A DNA stretch of 33,407 nt from Spirochaetia bacterium (GCA_900769985.1 CAAGIS010000235.1:1-33407); one strand, 5' to 3'. Counted from the stretch's first letter, positions 5,383 through 14,690 are shown. Numbers and translations: made by a program. Notes: generated by a model not told the origin, from the sequence alone.

Positions 5383-7536
5383 ATGGAACTTTCAGACAAT
5401 TTGATGTACACTGCAATGCAGCGTCTGATTCTTCTTCATTATCAAAAGGTTCTATACGTTGATTTAACAGAAGACTTTTATTCAGTTCTCAAGGTTTCCA
5501 ATAACGAATGGAACATGAACGTCAGCGAAACAAACTCTTTTAAAATCAGCGAATGGTTCAATTTTTTTGCCGAAAGTTCTCTCTGTCATGATGCAGACCG
5601 GGAAACGTTCAGAATGTTCTCTGACATTCAAAATTTAAAGGACATCTTCCGCAGAAACGGCGAAAAACCACTTCGCTGCAGTTACTGCAGAAAAAAAACA
5701 ATCGAAGACGCAGACTATCATCAGTGCGTAATGGAGCTCTTTCCCTATACAGACAAAAACGAACATCTCATCGTCTTTCTCTTTGTCAGAGAAGCAACCG
5801 AAAATTCTGCATTAATTCAGAATACATCTCTGGAACAAATGGACGAAAACAAGCAGCTGATTGAACATCAAACCACAGATTCCAAGCGCAAGATTTTAAT
5901 AATCGAAGACAACCCTGTAAACAGAAATATTCTTTCAAATTTTCTGCAAGATGATTATGAAATTATCGAAGCAGAAAACGGACTTCTTGGACTTGATATG
6001 CTTTTCTACAATTACCAGCATATTTCTGCCGTCATTCTCGACTTGAATATGCCCGTAATCGATGGTTTTGAATTCCTCAAAAAAGTTCAGACAAATCCGA
6101 TTATTGCTTCAGTTCCGGTTTTAGTTGCCACAACAGAAAATGATTCAAACGAAGAAGAACGCTGTCTTGCGCTCGGTGCTGCAGATTTTGTTACAAAGCC
6201 TTACAACGCGACTGTAGTAAAAATGCGACTTGCCAAAATCATAAAAATGCGCGAAGATGCTGAACTTTATTCAACTTCCGAATATGATTCAATAACCGGC
6301 TTCTACACAAAAGAAGCTTTCTGCCATCATATCGATATGACACTAAACGAAACTCCTGGCAAATCCTTTGATTTGGTCGTATCAAACATTGAAAACATTC
6401 ACTCAATAGAAAAGCTTTACGGCAGAGAAACAGCCATCAAAGTCGTCAAGCAAATGTCAGAGTCAATCAAAAACTGCAAAATCCCTGCTTTGTTCTACGG
6501 AAGAATCCGCGACAATATGTTTGCAGGTTTTGGTGTTCACTCAGAAAATTTTAACGATGATTATTTTAAAGAAGAAATCAAACACATGGAAGAATCATCG
6601 CCAATTCAGAATATTCAGGTAAAATTCAGCATTTACCAAAATCTCGATAAAAATGTTCCGGCAACAACTCTGTTAAACCGCACTGCTTCTGCAATGGAAA
6701 CTATCAGCCGGCAATACGGCATAAACGTAGCATACTACGATGAAAAAATCGTAGAACGTCAGGCAAAAGACGATGCAATGGAAAATGCCTTTGAAACTGC
6801 AATCGAACAGGAAGACTTTGAAGTATGGTTTCAGCCTAAGTATTCTGCAAAGACAAAAAAAATTATCGGAGCAGAAGCGCTCATTCGCTGGCGAGGAAAA
6901 GACGGAAAACTTATTCCTCCAGGAGAATTTATTCCGCTGTTTGAGCGCGACGGTTTGATTCCAGTTCTTGATGAATACGTATTTAAAAAAGTCTGTTCTT
7001 ATCAAAAACAGCGAAAAGCCGACGGGGAATCAGTAATGCCGATTTCTGTAAACTTGTCGCGCGCAAGTCTCTTCCGCAAAGATTTTGTAAAAAACTATAC
7101 AGAAATTATTGATAAAATTGGAATTGACCCGCTGTTCGTTCCAATAGAAATTACAGAATCGATGGCAATAAAAAGCTGTTCTTTTAAGATTTTTGCAGAG
7201 GAACTTATCAATAAAGGATTTTCTCTTCACATGGACGATTTTGGTTCAGGATATTCTTCTCTGGCAAGCCTGCAGATTCTCCGCTTTGATGTCATAAAAC
7301 TTGATAAGTCGCTGATTGATTTTATAGGCACTCCCGGCGGCGAAAGCCTTATAAAGCACACTGTCGCTTTTGCAAAAGAATCAGGAATGAATGTCGTTGC
7401 AGAAGGAGTTGAAACAAAAGAACAACTTGACTTTCTGCAACGAACAGGTTGTGATTCAATTCAAGGCTTTTACTTTTCGCCGCCTGTTACTCAAGATGAA
7501 TTTGAGCGCCTGATTTTAAGTGGTGGAGAACTTTAA
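5383..7536 (+). CDS. Response regulator with degenerate GGDEF and active-looking EAL domain (c-di-GMP phosphodiesterase)
   Basis: 717 residues with no membrane segment. Residues ~1-140 are an unassigned, possibly PAS-like sensory region. Residues 170-290 are a receiver (REC) domain with acidic pocket E175/D176, phospho-acceptor D220, T250 and K272. Residues ~295-455 are a GGDEF fold in which the signature is lost (GRIRDNMFAGF at its place), so cyclase activity is unlikely. Residues ~465-712 are an EAL domain with all expected metal and catalytic residues: E498 of EAL, N557, E589 and E592 of EITES, D618/D619 of DDFGSGYSS, K639 of VIKLDKS, E674 of AEGVE and Q694. It should hydrolyse c-di-GMP under control of phosphorylation; a partner kinase is not in the window. 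The leader carries a G9 tract, so output may also vary stochastically. Confidence 0.92.
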   Translation: MELSDNLMYTAMQRLILLHYQKVLYVDLTEDFYSVLKVSNNEWNMNVSETNSFKISEWFNFFAESSLCHDADRETFRMFSDIQNLKDIFRRNGEKPLRCSYCRKKTIEDADYHQCVMELFPYTDKNEHLIVFLFVREATENSALIQNTSLEQMDENKQLIEHQTTDSKRKILIIEDNPVNRNILSNFLQDDYEIIEAENGLLGLDMLFYNYQHISAVILDLNMPVIDGFEFLKKVQTNPIIASVPVLVATTENDSNEEERCLALGAADFVTKPYNATVVKMRLAKIIKMREDAELYSTSEYDSITGFYTKEAFCHHIDMTLNETPGKSFDLVVSNIENIHSIEKLYGRETAIKVVKQMSESIKNCKIPALFYGRIRDNMFAGFGVHSENFNDDYFKEEIKHMEESSPIQNIQVKFSIYQNLDKNVPATTLLNRTASAMETISRQYGINVAYYDEKIVERQAKDDAMENAFETAIEQEDFEVWFQPKYSAKTKKIIGAEALIRWRGKDGKLIPPGEFIPLFERDGLIPVLDEYVFKKVCSYQKQRKADGESVMPISVNLSRASLFRKDFVKNYTEIIDKIGIDPLFVPIEITESMAIKSCSFKIFAEELINKGFSLHMDDFGSGYSSLASLQILRFDVIKLDKSLIDFIGTPGGESLIKHTVAFAKESGMNVVAEGVETKEQLDFLQRTGCDSIQGFYFSPPVTQDEFERLILSGGEL

Positions 7537-7553
7537 GGAAACACTGAATGTAG
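7535..7553 (+). repeat. 19-bp direct repeat, copy 2
   Basis: AAGGAAACACTGAATGTAG, one mismatch from 5259-5277. It begins inside the stop codon of the phosphodiesterase gene. Confidence 0.6.
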
Positions 7554-7591
7554 TTCTTAAAATTCCCTGAGTGTTTTAAAAACTCTTGATG

Positions 7592-8524
7592 CTAGTCTGT
7601 AAAAAGCGGCGTAGACAGATATCTGTCACCTGTATCGGGCAGCAGAACAACAATTTTTTTGCCAGCATTTTCCGGGCGCTTTGCAAGTTCAATTGCAGCC
7701 CAAGTTGCAGCACCACTTGAAATTCCGACTAAAACACCTTCTTTTTTGCCTATAAGTTTTCCTGTTTTAAATGCATCTTCATTTTCAACTGCGATGATTT
7801 CATCGTAAACTTTTGTATCAAGTACATCAGGTATAAAGCCTGCACCGATTCCCTGAATCTTATGAGCACCAGCAGTTCCTTTTGAAAGGACTGGCGAAGA
7901 AGCAGGTTCTACTGCTACAACTTTTACGTTTGAATTTTTTGACTTCAAGAACTGCCCTACACCAGTAACAGTTCCGCCTGTTCCAACTCCGGCAACAAAA
8001 ACATCTACCTGACCGTCTGTGTCATCCCAGATTTCAGGACCTGTAGTATCTAAATGCGCTTTTGGATTTGCCGGGTTTACAAACTGACCAGGTATAAAAC
8101 TGTTTGAGATTGTTTTTGCAAGTTCTTCGGCTTTTTCAATAGCACCTTTCATTCCTTTTGCGCCTTCTGTCAAAACGAGTTCTGCACCGTATGCTTTCAT
8201 AAGCTGGCGGCGTTCTACAGACATCGTCTCCGGCATTACGATAATGATTTTATAACCGCGGGCTGCAGCAACAGATGCAAGTCCGATTCCTGTGTTACCA
8301 GAAGTAGGTTCAATTATCGTAGAATCTGGTTTTAACTTTCCAGCCTTTTCTGCTTCGTCAAGCATTGCTTTTGCAATTCTGTCTTTTACGCTTCCTGCTG
8401 GATTAAAGTATTCAAGTTTTGCATAGATTTTTGCACCGAGAGAAAACTCTTTTTCGATGTGTGTAAGTTCCAGAAGTGGTGTATGACCGATAAGCTGGTC
8501 AGCTGAAGTATAAACTTTTGACAT
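7592..8524 (-). CDS. cysK: Cysteine synthase (O-acetylserine sulfhydrylase)
   Basis: 310 residues, the normal CysK length. It makes L-cysteine from O-acetylserine and sulfide with PLP. The PLP lysine is Lys47 in NPAGSVKDR. The substrate-binding loop is PTSGNTGIGLA, the phosphate-cradle glycine loop is GVGTGGTVTG, and the C-terminal region has GISSGAA. The start was placed at 8524 rather than the in-frame ATG at 8536, because GGAGG sits 5 bp before the former and the longer version would begin upstream of that Shine-Dalgarno. It follows metY by 75 bp on the same strand, forming a sulfur-assimilation operon presumably driven from the promoter at 9948-9976. No cysE was seen in the window. Confidence 0.95.
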   Translation of the reverse strand: MSKVYTSADQLIGHTPLLELTHIEKEFSLGAKIYAKLEYFNPAGSVKDRIAKAMLDEAEKAGKLKPDSTIIEPTSGNTGIGLASVAAARGYKIIIVMPETMSVERRQLMKAYGAELVLTEGAKGMKGAIEKAEELAKTISNSFIPGQFVNPANPKAHLDTTGPEIWDDTDGQVDVFVAGVGTGGTVTGVGQFLKSKNSNVKVVAVEPASSPVLSKGTAGAHKIQGIGAGFIPDVLDTKVYDEIIAVENEDAFKTGKLIGKKEGVLVGISSGAATWAAIELAKRPENAGKKIVVLLPDTGDRYLSTPLFTD

Positions 8525-8599
8525 TTTTGCCTCCATAATTTAAAGTCTGCAACACAAACTTTTGTCTTTGTTAAGTTCAATTGTTAATTAATTTTATCA

Positions 8600-9889
8600 T
8601 TAAAGTGCAGAAAAGGCATTTTCCAAATCTGCAATAATGTCTTCGTAATGTTCAGTTCCGATTGAAAGCCTGATTGTACTTTGAGTAATTCCCTGGTCTG
8701 CAAGTTCTTCGTCATTAAGCTGACTGTGAGTTGTCGTTGCAGGATGAATTACAAGCGATTTTACGTCTGCAACGTTTGCAAGCAAGCTGAATATTTTGAG
8801 ATTATCAATAAACTTCCATGCAGCATCTTTTCCGCCTTTGATTTCAAAAGTGAATATCGAAGCACCACCATTTGGAAAATATTTTTCGTACAGAGCGTGG
8901 TCAGGATGGTCTGGGAGCGACGGATGATTTACCTTTGCAACCTTAGGATGTTTTGCAAGATATTCAACAACCTTTTTTGTATTTTCAACATGACGGTCAA
9001 GGCGCAGCGACAAAGTTTCTGTTCCCTGTAAAAGCAGGAATGCGTTGAACGGCGAAATAGTTGCACCCTGGTCACGGAGCAGAATTGCACGGATATAAGT
9101 TACAAAAGCAGCAGGTCCTACAGCATCTGCAAAACTTATTCCATGGTAGCTTGGATTAGGAGCTGCAATCGGTGCGTATTTACCAGAAGCTTTCCAGTCA
9201 AATTTTCCAGAGTCAACGATAATTCCACCAAGTGTAGTTCCGTGACCGCCGATAAATTTTGTTGCCGAGTGAACTACAATGTCTGCGCCGTGTTCAATCG
9301 GGCGGATTAAATAAGGCGTTCCGAACGTGTTGTCAATTACAAGCGGAATTTTGTGATTGTGCGCAATCTGGCTTATTGCATCGATGTCTGGAATGTCAGA
9401 ATTTGGATTTCCGAGAGTTTCAAGATAAACGGCTTTTGTATTTTCTTTTATTGCGCCTTCAACTTCCTGCAGATTATGTGCATCAACAAAAGTTGTTTCA
9501 ACTCCAAACTGTTTTAAAGTATGAGCAAGCAAATTGTAAGAACCGCCGTAAATAGTTTTCTGAGCAACAATGTGGTCACCTGCCTGTGCAAGTGCTTCTA
9601 TCGTATAAGTAATGGCAGCTGCACCAGAGGCAACTGCAAGAGCTGCAACGCCACCTTCCAAAGCAGCAATGCGTTTTTCAAAAACATCTTGAGTTGAATT
9701 TGTGAGGCGTCCGTAAATGTTTCCTGCATCAGCAAGTCCAAAACGGTCTGCCGCATGTTTTGAATTATGAAAAACATACGATGTCGTCTGATAAATCGGT
9801 ACTGCGCGCGAATCTGTAACTGGGTCAGCAGTTTCCTGTCCGACATGTAACTGTAAAGTTTCAAAATGAAGTTTATTTGTATCTGACAT
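8600..9889 (-). CDS. metY: O-acetylhomoserine sulfhydrylase (aminocarboxypropyltransferase)
   Basis: A 429-residue PLP enzyme of the Cys/Met metabolism (gamma-family) group. It converts O-acetyl-L-homoserine plus sulfide to homocysteine, and often has side activity on O-acetylserine. The PLP lysine is Lys211 in HSATKFIGGHG. Other family features are the N-terminal LQLHVGQE, PIYQTTSYVF, the Tyr/Arg pair in NIYGRLTN and the C-terminal VIHPATTTHSQL. The length of about 430 fits MetY rather than the ~380-residue MetB/MetC. GGAGG lies 6 bp before the ATG. It is first gene of an operon with cysK, behind a strong promoter flanked by two similar palindromes, so sulfur-responsive control is likely. 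Confidence 0.95.
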   Translation of the reverse strand: MSDTNKLHFETLQLHVGQETADPVTDSRAVPIYQTTSYVFHNSKHAADRFGLADAGNIYGRLTNSTQDVFEKRIAALEGGVAALAVASGAAAITYTIEALAQAGDHIVAQKTIYGGSYNLLAHTLKQFGVETTFVDAHNLQEVEGAIKENTKAVYLETLGNPNSDIPDIDAISQIAHNHKIPLVIDNTFGTPYLIRPIEHGADIVVHSATKFIGGHGTTLGGIIVDSGKFDWKASGKYAPIAAPNPSYHGISFADAVGPAAFVTYIRAILLRDQGATISPFNAFLLLQGTETLSLRLDRHVENTKKVVEYLAKHPKVAKVNHPSLPDHPDHALYEKYFPNGGASIFTFEIKGGKDAAWKFIDNLKIFSLLANVADVKSLVIHPATTTHSQLNDEELADQGITQSTIRLSIGTEHYEDIIADLENAFSAL

Positions 9890-9921
9890 AAAGTCCTCCG
9901 GAAAAATATAAATATATTGAA

Positions 9922-9980
9922 CCTATCACTTTAGTAGGTATATATATTTTATACACCCTATTCCCTATTAAGTCAATAGG
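9922..9980 (-). promoter_or_regulatory. metY-cysK promoter with two CCTA-N9-TAGG palindromes
   Basis: Minus-strand -35 TTGACT (9971-9976), 17-bp spacer and -10 TATAAA (9948-9953). A 17-bp palindrome, CCTATTAAGTCAATAGG on the plus strand (9964-9980), covers the -35. A second, CCTATCACTTTAGTAGG (9922-9938), lies downstream of the -10. Their centres are 42 bp apart, four helical turns. The shape resembles operators of Rrf2-family regulators such as CymR/IscR, which control cysteine genes elsewhere; the regulator identity is inference. The leader is too short for a SAM riboswitch. Confidence 0.6.
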
Positions 9981-10016
9981 AAATTAAAACTTTATTGCTT
10001 TTTTCTTTACATGCGC

Positions 10017-10808
10017 TTATTGCAAAAGCATTTCGTCATTTGTAATTGAAGTCTTTCTGATTTCGCGGAACCGCCTGTTCAATTCCTGCATCGTAAGGCT
10101 TTCTTTTTCTGCGCCAGAAATATCAAGGATAATCTCGCCTTTGTCCATCATCAAAAGTCGGTTGCCGTAGTCAAGAGCCTGCTGCATATTATGAGTAATC
10201 ATCATAACTGTAAGGTTATACTCTTCAGCAAACTCTTTTGTAAGGCGCATTACTATTTCTGCATTTGTCGGATCAAGGGCAGCAGTGTGTTCATCAAGGA
10301 GAAGGAGCTTTGGTTTTGACATCGTTGCCATGAGCAAAGTCAAAGCCTGCCGCTGACCGCCGGAAAACTGGTTTACATTATCGTTAAGGCGGTTTTCAAG
10401 CCCCATATTGAGTTTTTTAAGCCGTTCCTTAAACTCAGCCTTTTTCTTAGCATTCAGACTGATTTTTAACCCTTTCCAGCCTTTGTTACTGCAAATTATC
10501 ATATTGTCCTGAAGCGACATTTTTCCAGCTGTACCCAAAAGCGGATTTTGAAAAATTCGACCTATAAATTCTGCGCGCTTATATTCTGGGAGTTTTGTAA
10601 TGTCTTTGCCGTTCAACAAAATCGTTCCGTGCGAGGCAAAAAGATTACCGGAAATTATATTATACAAAGTCGACTTGCCGGCACCATTAGAACCGACAAT
10701 CGTAATAAAATCTCCCTGATTAATAGTAAGATTGATGTTTTTTAATGCTTCGTTCTGGTCAGGAGTTCCTGCATTAAAAGTTATTCCAATGTCTTTAAGC
10801 GTCAGCAT
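10017..10808 (-). CDS. ABC transporter ATP-binding subunit (TrpXYZ/ABC_sub_bind-type importer)
   Basis: 263 residues, a single nucleotide-binding domain. Walker A is GSNGAGKST (39-47), the signature is FSGGQRQAL (148-156), and Walker B is LLLLDE (168-173) followed by a D-loop ALDP and the H-loop His in MMITHN. It powers the importer whose permease and binding protein are encoded directly upstream. Its start overlaps the permease stop by 14 bp, indicating translational coupling. The family is known for tryptophan/tyrosine-type uptake in Gram-positives and is common in treponemes, but the substrate here cannot be told from sequence. Confidence 0.93.
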   Translation of the reverse strand: MLTLKDIGITFNAGTPDQNEALKNINLTINQGDFITIVGSNGAGKSTLYNIISGNLFASHGTILLNGKDITKLPEYKRAEFIGRIFQNPLLGTAGKMSLQDNMIICSNKGWKGLKISLNAKKKAEFKERLKKLNMGLENRLNDNVNQFSGGQRQALTLLMATMSKPKLLLLDEHTAALDPTNAEIVMRLTKEFAEEYNLTVMMITHNMQQALDYGNRLLMMDKGEIILDISGAEKESLTMQELNRRFREIRKTSITNDEMLLQ

Positions 10809-11688
10809 TTTTTGTTCCTTTTTTAGAAATAATCAGGCAAACAATAATTAAAAGCCCTGTTATCAATTTTAAATCGTTGCTAGTCAGTCCGATTACAAAA
10901 CCGTAACTTCGTCCAAGATACATTATTCCGCGATAAATAATTGAACCTATCAAAACGCGCAAAGTCTGAACTGCAATTTTATTTGACCTTATTATAAACT
11001 CCCCAAGCATAAGAGAAGCAAGTCCACTCACAATTACACCAGTTCCGCTGCCGACATCTGCAAAACCACCGTACATCGCCGCAAGCGCACCAGAAAGAGC
11101 AGCAAGCCCGTCACCAACACAGATTCCGATTCCGCGGACAATCTGCGGATTTACACCCTGAGAAATAATCATCTGCTGGTTTGCACCGAGCGCACCCATT
11201 GTAAGTCCCAAATCTGTATGATAAAACAAATCCATCAATGTCTTTAAAATTACAATAAAGATAATGAGAAAAAAACAAATTCCCCATTCAGAAGAAATAC
11301 CAGGAAAATGATTTTCAAAAAAAGTTCTGATTAAAGAAAAAGGCGTGTCGATTTTTAAAAAAGAAATATTTGCTTTACCGCCCATAATTCTCAAGTTTAT
11401 GGAATAAAGCATTGTCATAACCAAAATCCCGGAAAGCAAATCAGGAATTTTAAGTTTTGTATAAATTACGGTTGTACAAAGCCCTGCAAGAAGTCCGCCC
11501 AAAAAAACAAGACACAAAGCAATAACAGGATTTACTCCTATCGAAAGGCAAGCCGCAAGAATACAGGCTCCAAGCGGAAAAGCGCCGTCTACTGTCATAT
11601 CGCAGAAGTTTAAAACTCGGAACGACATAAAAACGCCAAGAACCATTATTCCATAAATCAAGCCTTCAATAATAATGTTGCAAAGCAT
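10795..11688 (-). CDS. ABC transporter permease (branched-chain-type fold)
   Basis: 297 residues with about eight or nine hydrophobic segments and the family start (IIEGLIYGIMVLGVFMSFRVL with FCDMTVDGAFPLGA). A cytoplasmic coupling-helix-like stretch (GLTMGALGANQQMI...QGVNP) precedes the later helices. It belongs with the adjacent ATPase and lipoprotein and would form the membrane channel, probably as a homodimer. It follows the binding protein by 57 bp and overlaps the ATPase gene. Confidence 0.92.
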   Translation of the reverse strand: MLCNIIIEGLIYGIMVLGVFMSFRVLNFCDMTVDGAFPLGACILAACLSIGVNPVIALCLVFLGGLLAGLCTTVIYTKLKIPDLLSGILVMTMLYSINLRIMGGKANISFLKIDTPFSLIRTFFENHFPGISSEWGICFFLIIFIVILKTLMDLFYHTDLGLTMGALGANQQMIISQGVNPQIVRGIGICVGDGLAALSGALAAMYGGFADVGSGTGVIVSGLASLMLGEFIIRSNKIAVQTLRVLIGSIIYRGIMYLGRSYGFVIGLTSNDLKLITGLLIIVCLIISKKGTKNADA

Positions 11689-11745
11689 AAAAAATCCTGT
11701 TATTTCCTTTATTCAGTTTATATGTGTCAGTTTATTTCTGTAAGT

Positions 11746-12732
11746 TTATTTTTGAATGAACTTTCCGTTTTCAAAAATCATGTTTGCAGAATTTTTAAGT
11801 TCCTCAGAAATTGAAATACCGCAATCAGAAGCAACGTCCAGATTAATAAGCAAATCGCTGTCAGAAGGTTCTGTCATAAACCGTACAGGAATGTCAGCCG
11901 GTTTTTCGCCGTTTAAAATCTTTACAACGATTTCGCCAGTTGCACGTCCTGCTTTATAATAATTAAATCCGCTTGCCATAAAAATTCCGCCGTCTTTAGC
12001 TGCCGTAACATCACCACTAAAAACAGGTTTCTTAGCTTTGCCAAAAACATCAATTAAAGAAGCAATGGCACTAAAAACAGTATTGTCTGTCGTAAGATAA
12101 ATTCCATCTACACGCTTTACGATTGCTTCTGCAGCCTGTTTTACTTCGCTTGACTGAGTAATAGACTGAGTAACAAGTTCAAGTCCTGCTTCCTTACAGC
12201 CCTGTTTTACAAGTTCCAGAGAAGAAACAGAATTTGCTTCATTGCTTGTATAAATGTAACCAAGTGTTTTGATTCCTGTAATATTAGCAAACATTTTTAT
12301 ATGTTCAACTGTAGGAATTGCATCGCTCATTCCTGTTACGTTGTTTTTACCGTGTTCGAGAGTATCTACAAGTCCTGCTCCAAGCGGGTCAGTTACAGTT
12401 CCAAAAACAACAGGAATATCTTTTAACGTCGTTGCAAGAGCTACGGCAACAGGAGTTGCAATTCCGACTGCAACGTCAACTTTTTTTACTTTGTACTGGT
12501 TTGCAATCTGCATCGCAGTATTTACATCGCCATTAGCATTCTGCAAATCGTATTCTGCTTTTATATTATTTTCGCCAAGAACATCGATAACGCCTTTTTC
12601 GATATCATCAAGAGCCGGATGCTGAACGATTTTTGCAATTCCGATTTTTACGCTTTTTTCTTTCTGAACTTTATCGCCACAAGAAGCAAACAGCAAAACT
12701 GCCGTTGCAAGAACTGTAATAATTTTTTTCAT
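11746..12732 (-). CDS. Substrate-binding lipoprotein of the ABC importer (ABC_sub_bind family)
   Basis: 328 residues. The lipoprotein signal has lipobox FASC (Cys18). The mature part has the two-lobed periplasmic-binding fold of the ABC_sub_bind (TrpX-like) family: VKIGIAKIVQHPALDDIEKG, VAVGIATPVAVAL, VFGTVTDPLGAGLV and YLTTDNTVFSA. TrpX-type proteins bind aromatic amino acids. The ligand pocket cannot be assigned here, so only 'amino acid or related small ligand' is justified. It is the first gene of the binding protein-permease-ATPase operon, behind a consensus promoter. Confidence 0.92.
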   Translation of the reverse strand: MKKIITVLATAVLLFASCGDKVQKEKSVKIGIAKIVQHPALDDIEKGVIDVLGENNIKAEYDLQNANGDVNTAMQIANQYKVKKVDVAVGIATPVAVALATTLKDIPVVFGTVTDPLGAGLVDTLEHGKNNVTGMSDAIPTVEHIKMFANITGIKTLGYIYTSNEANSVSSLELVKQGCKEAGLELVTQSITQSSEVKQAAEAIVKRVDGIYLTTDNTVFSAIASLIDVFGKAKKPVFSGDVTAAKDGGIFMASGFNYYKAGRATGEIVVKILNGEKPADIPVRFMTEPSDSDLLINLDVASDCGISISEELKNSANMIFENGKFIQK

Positions 12733-12785
12733 TCTCTATACCTCTTTTTTTTATAGATTTCTATTTGTAGTAACTTTATAAATTG

Positions 12786-12814
12786 AATATATACCTGCGC
12801 TGTGTTATTGTCAA
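12786..12814 (-). promoter_or_regulatory. Promoter of the ABC importer operon
   Basis: Perfect -35 TTGACA (12809-12814), 17-bp spacer and -10 TATATT (12786-12791). About 45 bp of leader separate it from the ATG, which is preceded by AGAGG. It lies just beyond the glmS stop codon. Confidence 0.75.
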
Positions 12815-12848
12815 TAGAAACATATAATAAAACGCTTCATTTATCGTT

Positions 12849-14690
12849 CTATTCAACTGTAACAGACTTTGCAAGATTTTTAGGCTTATCAGGGTCAATT
12901 CCTTTTAAGATTGAACAGTAATATGCAAAAAGCTGCGCCGGAATTACAGAAACAATTGAAGAAAAAATGTCATCTACTTTTGGAACTGTAAAAATCACGT
13001 CGGCACTGTCTTTAAAAATTCCGACATCGCCTTGACTTATTACCATTGTTGCAGCACCGCGCGATTTTACCTCGACAATGTTGCTGTTGATTTTTTCGTA
13101 AAGCTGGGATTGAGTTGCAATGGCAACAACAAGTGTATCTGTATCAATAAGGGCAATCGGACCGTGTTTTAATTCTCCTGCGGCAAATGCCTCGCTGTGC
13201 ATATAACTTACTTCCTTAAGTTTTAGAGCACTTTCCATACTTGAAGCACTGTCAATCAAACGTCCGATATAAAAAACTTTGCTCTTGTTAAAATTCTGCG
13301 AAGCAAATTTTTGAACTGTTGACTGTTCTTGTAAAATCATTTCTGCTTTTTCTGGAATTGCCTGCAGTTCTTCAAGCAAATACTCATATTCATTTTGAGA
13401 AAGCATTTTTCTTGTATAAGCCATTTTTAATGCTAAAAGATAAAGGCACACAAGTTGAGTTGTATACGCCTTTGTCGAAGCAACTGCAATCTCAGGTCCT
13501 GCCCAAGTGTAAACGACTTTATCTGCTTCTCGGCTTACAGTTGAACCGACACAGTTTGTAATTGCAATTACACGGCAGCCAGCAGATTTTGCAAGGCGCA
13601 AAGCAGCAAGCGTATCGGCAGTTTCGCCAGACTGGCTTATTACAATGACTACATCGTTTTTGTCTATAATCGGATTGCGGTAACGGAATTCGCTTGCAAC
13701 ATCAACAACAACAGGAACTCGTGCGACCTGCTCAAAAATATAACGAGCTGCAACTCCTGCATGGTAAGCAGTTCCGCATGCCGTAATTATAATACGCTTT
13801 GCATTCTGGAATTCGGCAGAAAAATCAATTTCGTCAAATTTGATGTCTACAGGCTTTGTACCGTTTAGAACAAGTCTTGGTCGTAAAGTATCAGTAAGCG
13901 CTTTTGGCTGTTCAAAAATTTCTTTTAACATAAAATGCGCATAACCGCCTTTTTCGGCAGCAGACATATCCCAGTCAACATGGAACGGCTCTTTTATGAT
14001 TTTTTCGCCGTCTTCTGTAAACAAATCTACATGGTCAGTATACAAAACTGCAAGTTCCTTTTGACCAAGAAAATATACATCACGAGTGTATTCAAGAACG
14101 GCAGGAACATCGCTTGCAATAAAATTTTCGTTTTTGCCGAGTGCGACAATCAAAGGGCTGTCTTTGCGCGCAGCGATAATTCTATCAGGATAGTCTTTGC
14201 ATAGAACTCCAAGCGCATAGCTGCCTTCCAGTTTTTTAAGCGAAAGTTTTACGGCTTCAAAAATATCGTTTGTCTGCTCATAAAAAAAGTTTACCAGATG
14301 CGCAACGACTTCTGTATCTGTCTGGCTTTTAAAAACTACACCCTCTGCCTGCAAAGATTCCTTGAGCTTTGCATAATTTTCGATAATTCCGTTATGAACG
14401 ATTGCAATAGTGCCGCTGACGTTTGTATGAGGATGTGCGTTAATATCACTTGGTTCTCCGTGTGTTGCCCAGCGTGTATGACCGATTCCCACAGAACCGT
14501 CAATTACTTCTTTTGTTACTATATCGTCAAGAACTTTAAGCGCGCCCTTTGCCTTACGCACAAGAATTTCATCATTATTTAAAACTGCAATTCCTGCGCT
14601 GTCATAACCGCGGTACTCAAGTTTTTTTAATGTATTAAGCAAAATATGCGAAGCATTACCAAAACCAACATAGCCAACAATTCCACACAT
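12849..14690 (-). CDS. glmS: Glutamine--fructose-6-phosphate aminotransferase (isomerizing)
   Basis: 613 residues, normal for GlmS. It makes glucosamine-6-phosphate from fructose-6-phosphate and glutamine, the first step of UDP-GlcNAc and thus peptidoglycan synthesis. The N-terminal glutaminase domain starts MCGIVGYVG with nucleophile Cys2, and has GHTRWATHG and AIVHNGIIEN. Two SIS sugar-binding domains follow (TACGTAYHAG; SQSGETADT; EVSYMHSEAFAAGELKHGP), and the C-terminal end is PKNLAKSVTVE. GAGGA precedes the ATG. A promoter sits in the 104 bp behind the barrel-protein gene. That gap is too small for a glmS ribozyme and none is seen. Confidence 0.97.
   Translation of the reverse strand: MCGIVGYVGFGNASHILLNTLKKLEYRGYDSAGIAVLNNDEILVRKAKGALKVLDDIVTKEVIDGSVGIGHTRWATHGEPSDINAHPHTNVSGTIAIVHNGIIENYAKLKESLQAEGVVFKSQTDTEVVAHLVNFFYEQTNDIFEAVKLSLKKLEGSYALGVLCKDYPDRIIAARKDSPLIVALGKNENFIASDVPAVLEYTRDVYFLGQKELAVLYTDHVDLFTEDGEKIIKEPFHVDWDMSAAEKGGYAHFMLKEIFEQPKALTDTLRPRLVLNGTKPVDIKFDEIDFSAEFQNAKRIIITACGTAYHAGVAARYIFEQVARVPVVVDVASEFRYRNPIIDKNDVVIVISQSGETADTLAALRLAKSAGCRVIAITNCVGSTVSREADKVVYTWAGPEIAVASTKAYTTQLVCLYLLALKMAYTRKMLSQNEYEYLLEELQAIPEKAEMILQEQSTVQKFASQNFNKSKVFYIGRLIDSASSMESALKLKEVSYMHSEAFAAGELKHGPIALIDTDTLVVAIATQSQLYEKINSNIVEVKSRGAATMVISQGDVGIFKDSADVIFTVPKVDDIFSSIVSVIPAQLFAYYCSILKGIDPDKPKNLAKSVTVE

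Noticed and set aside
7554..7591. Terminator after cysK
   Set aside because: The only stem (GAGTGTTTT/AAAAACTC) has a mismatch and almost no loop, so it is not convincing.
9890..9953. SAM or T-box riboswitch before metY
   Set aside because: The leader from the predicted start site is only about 50 nt with no suitable stems.
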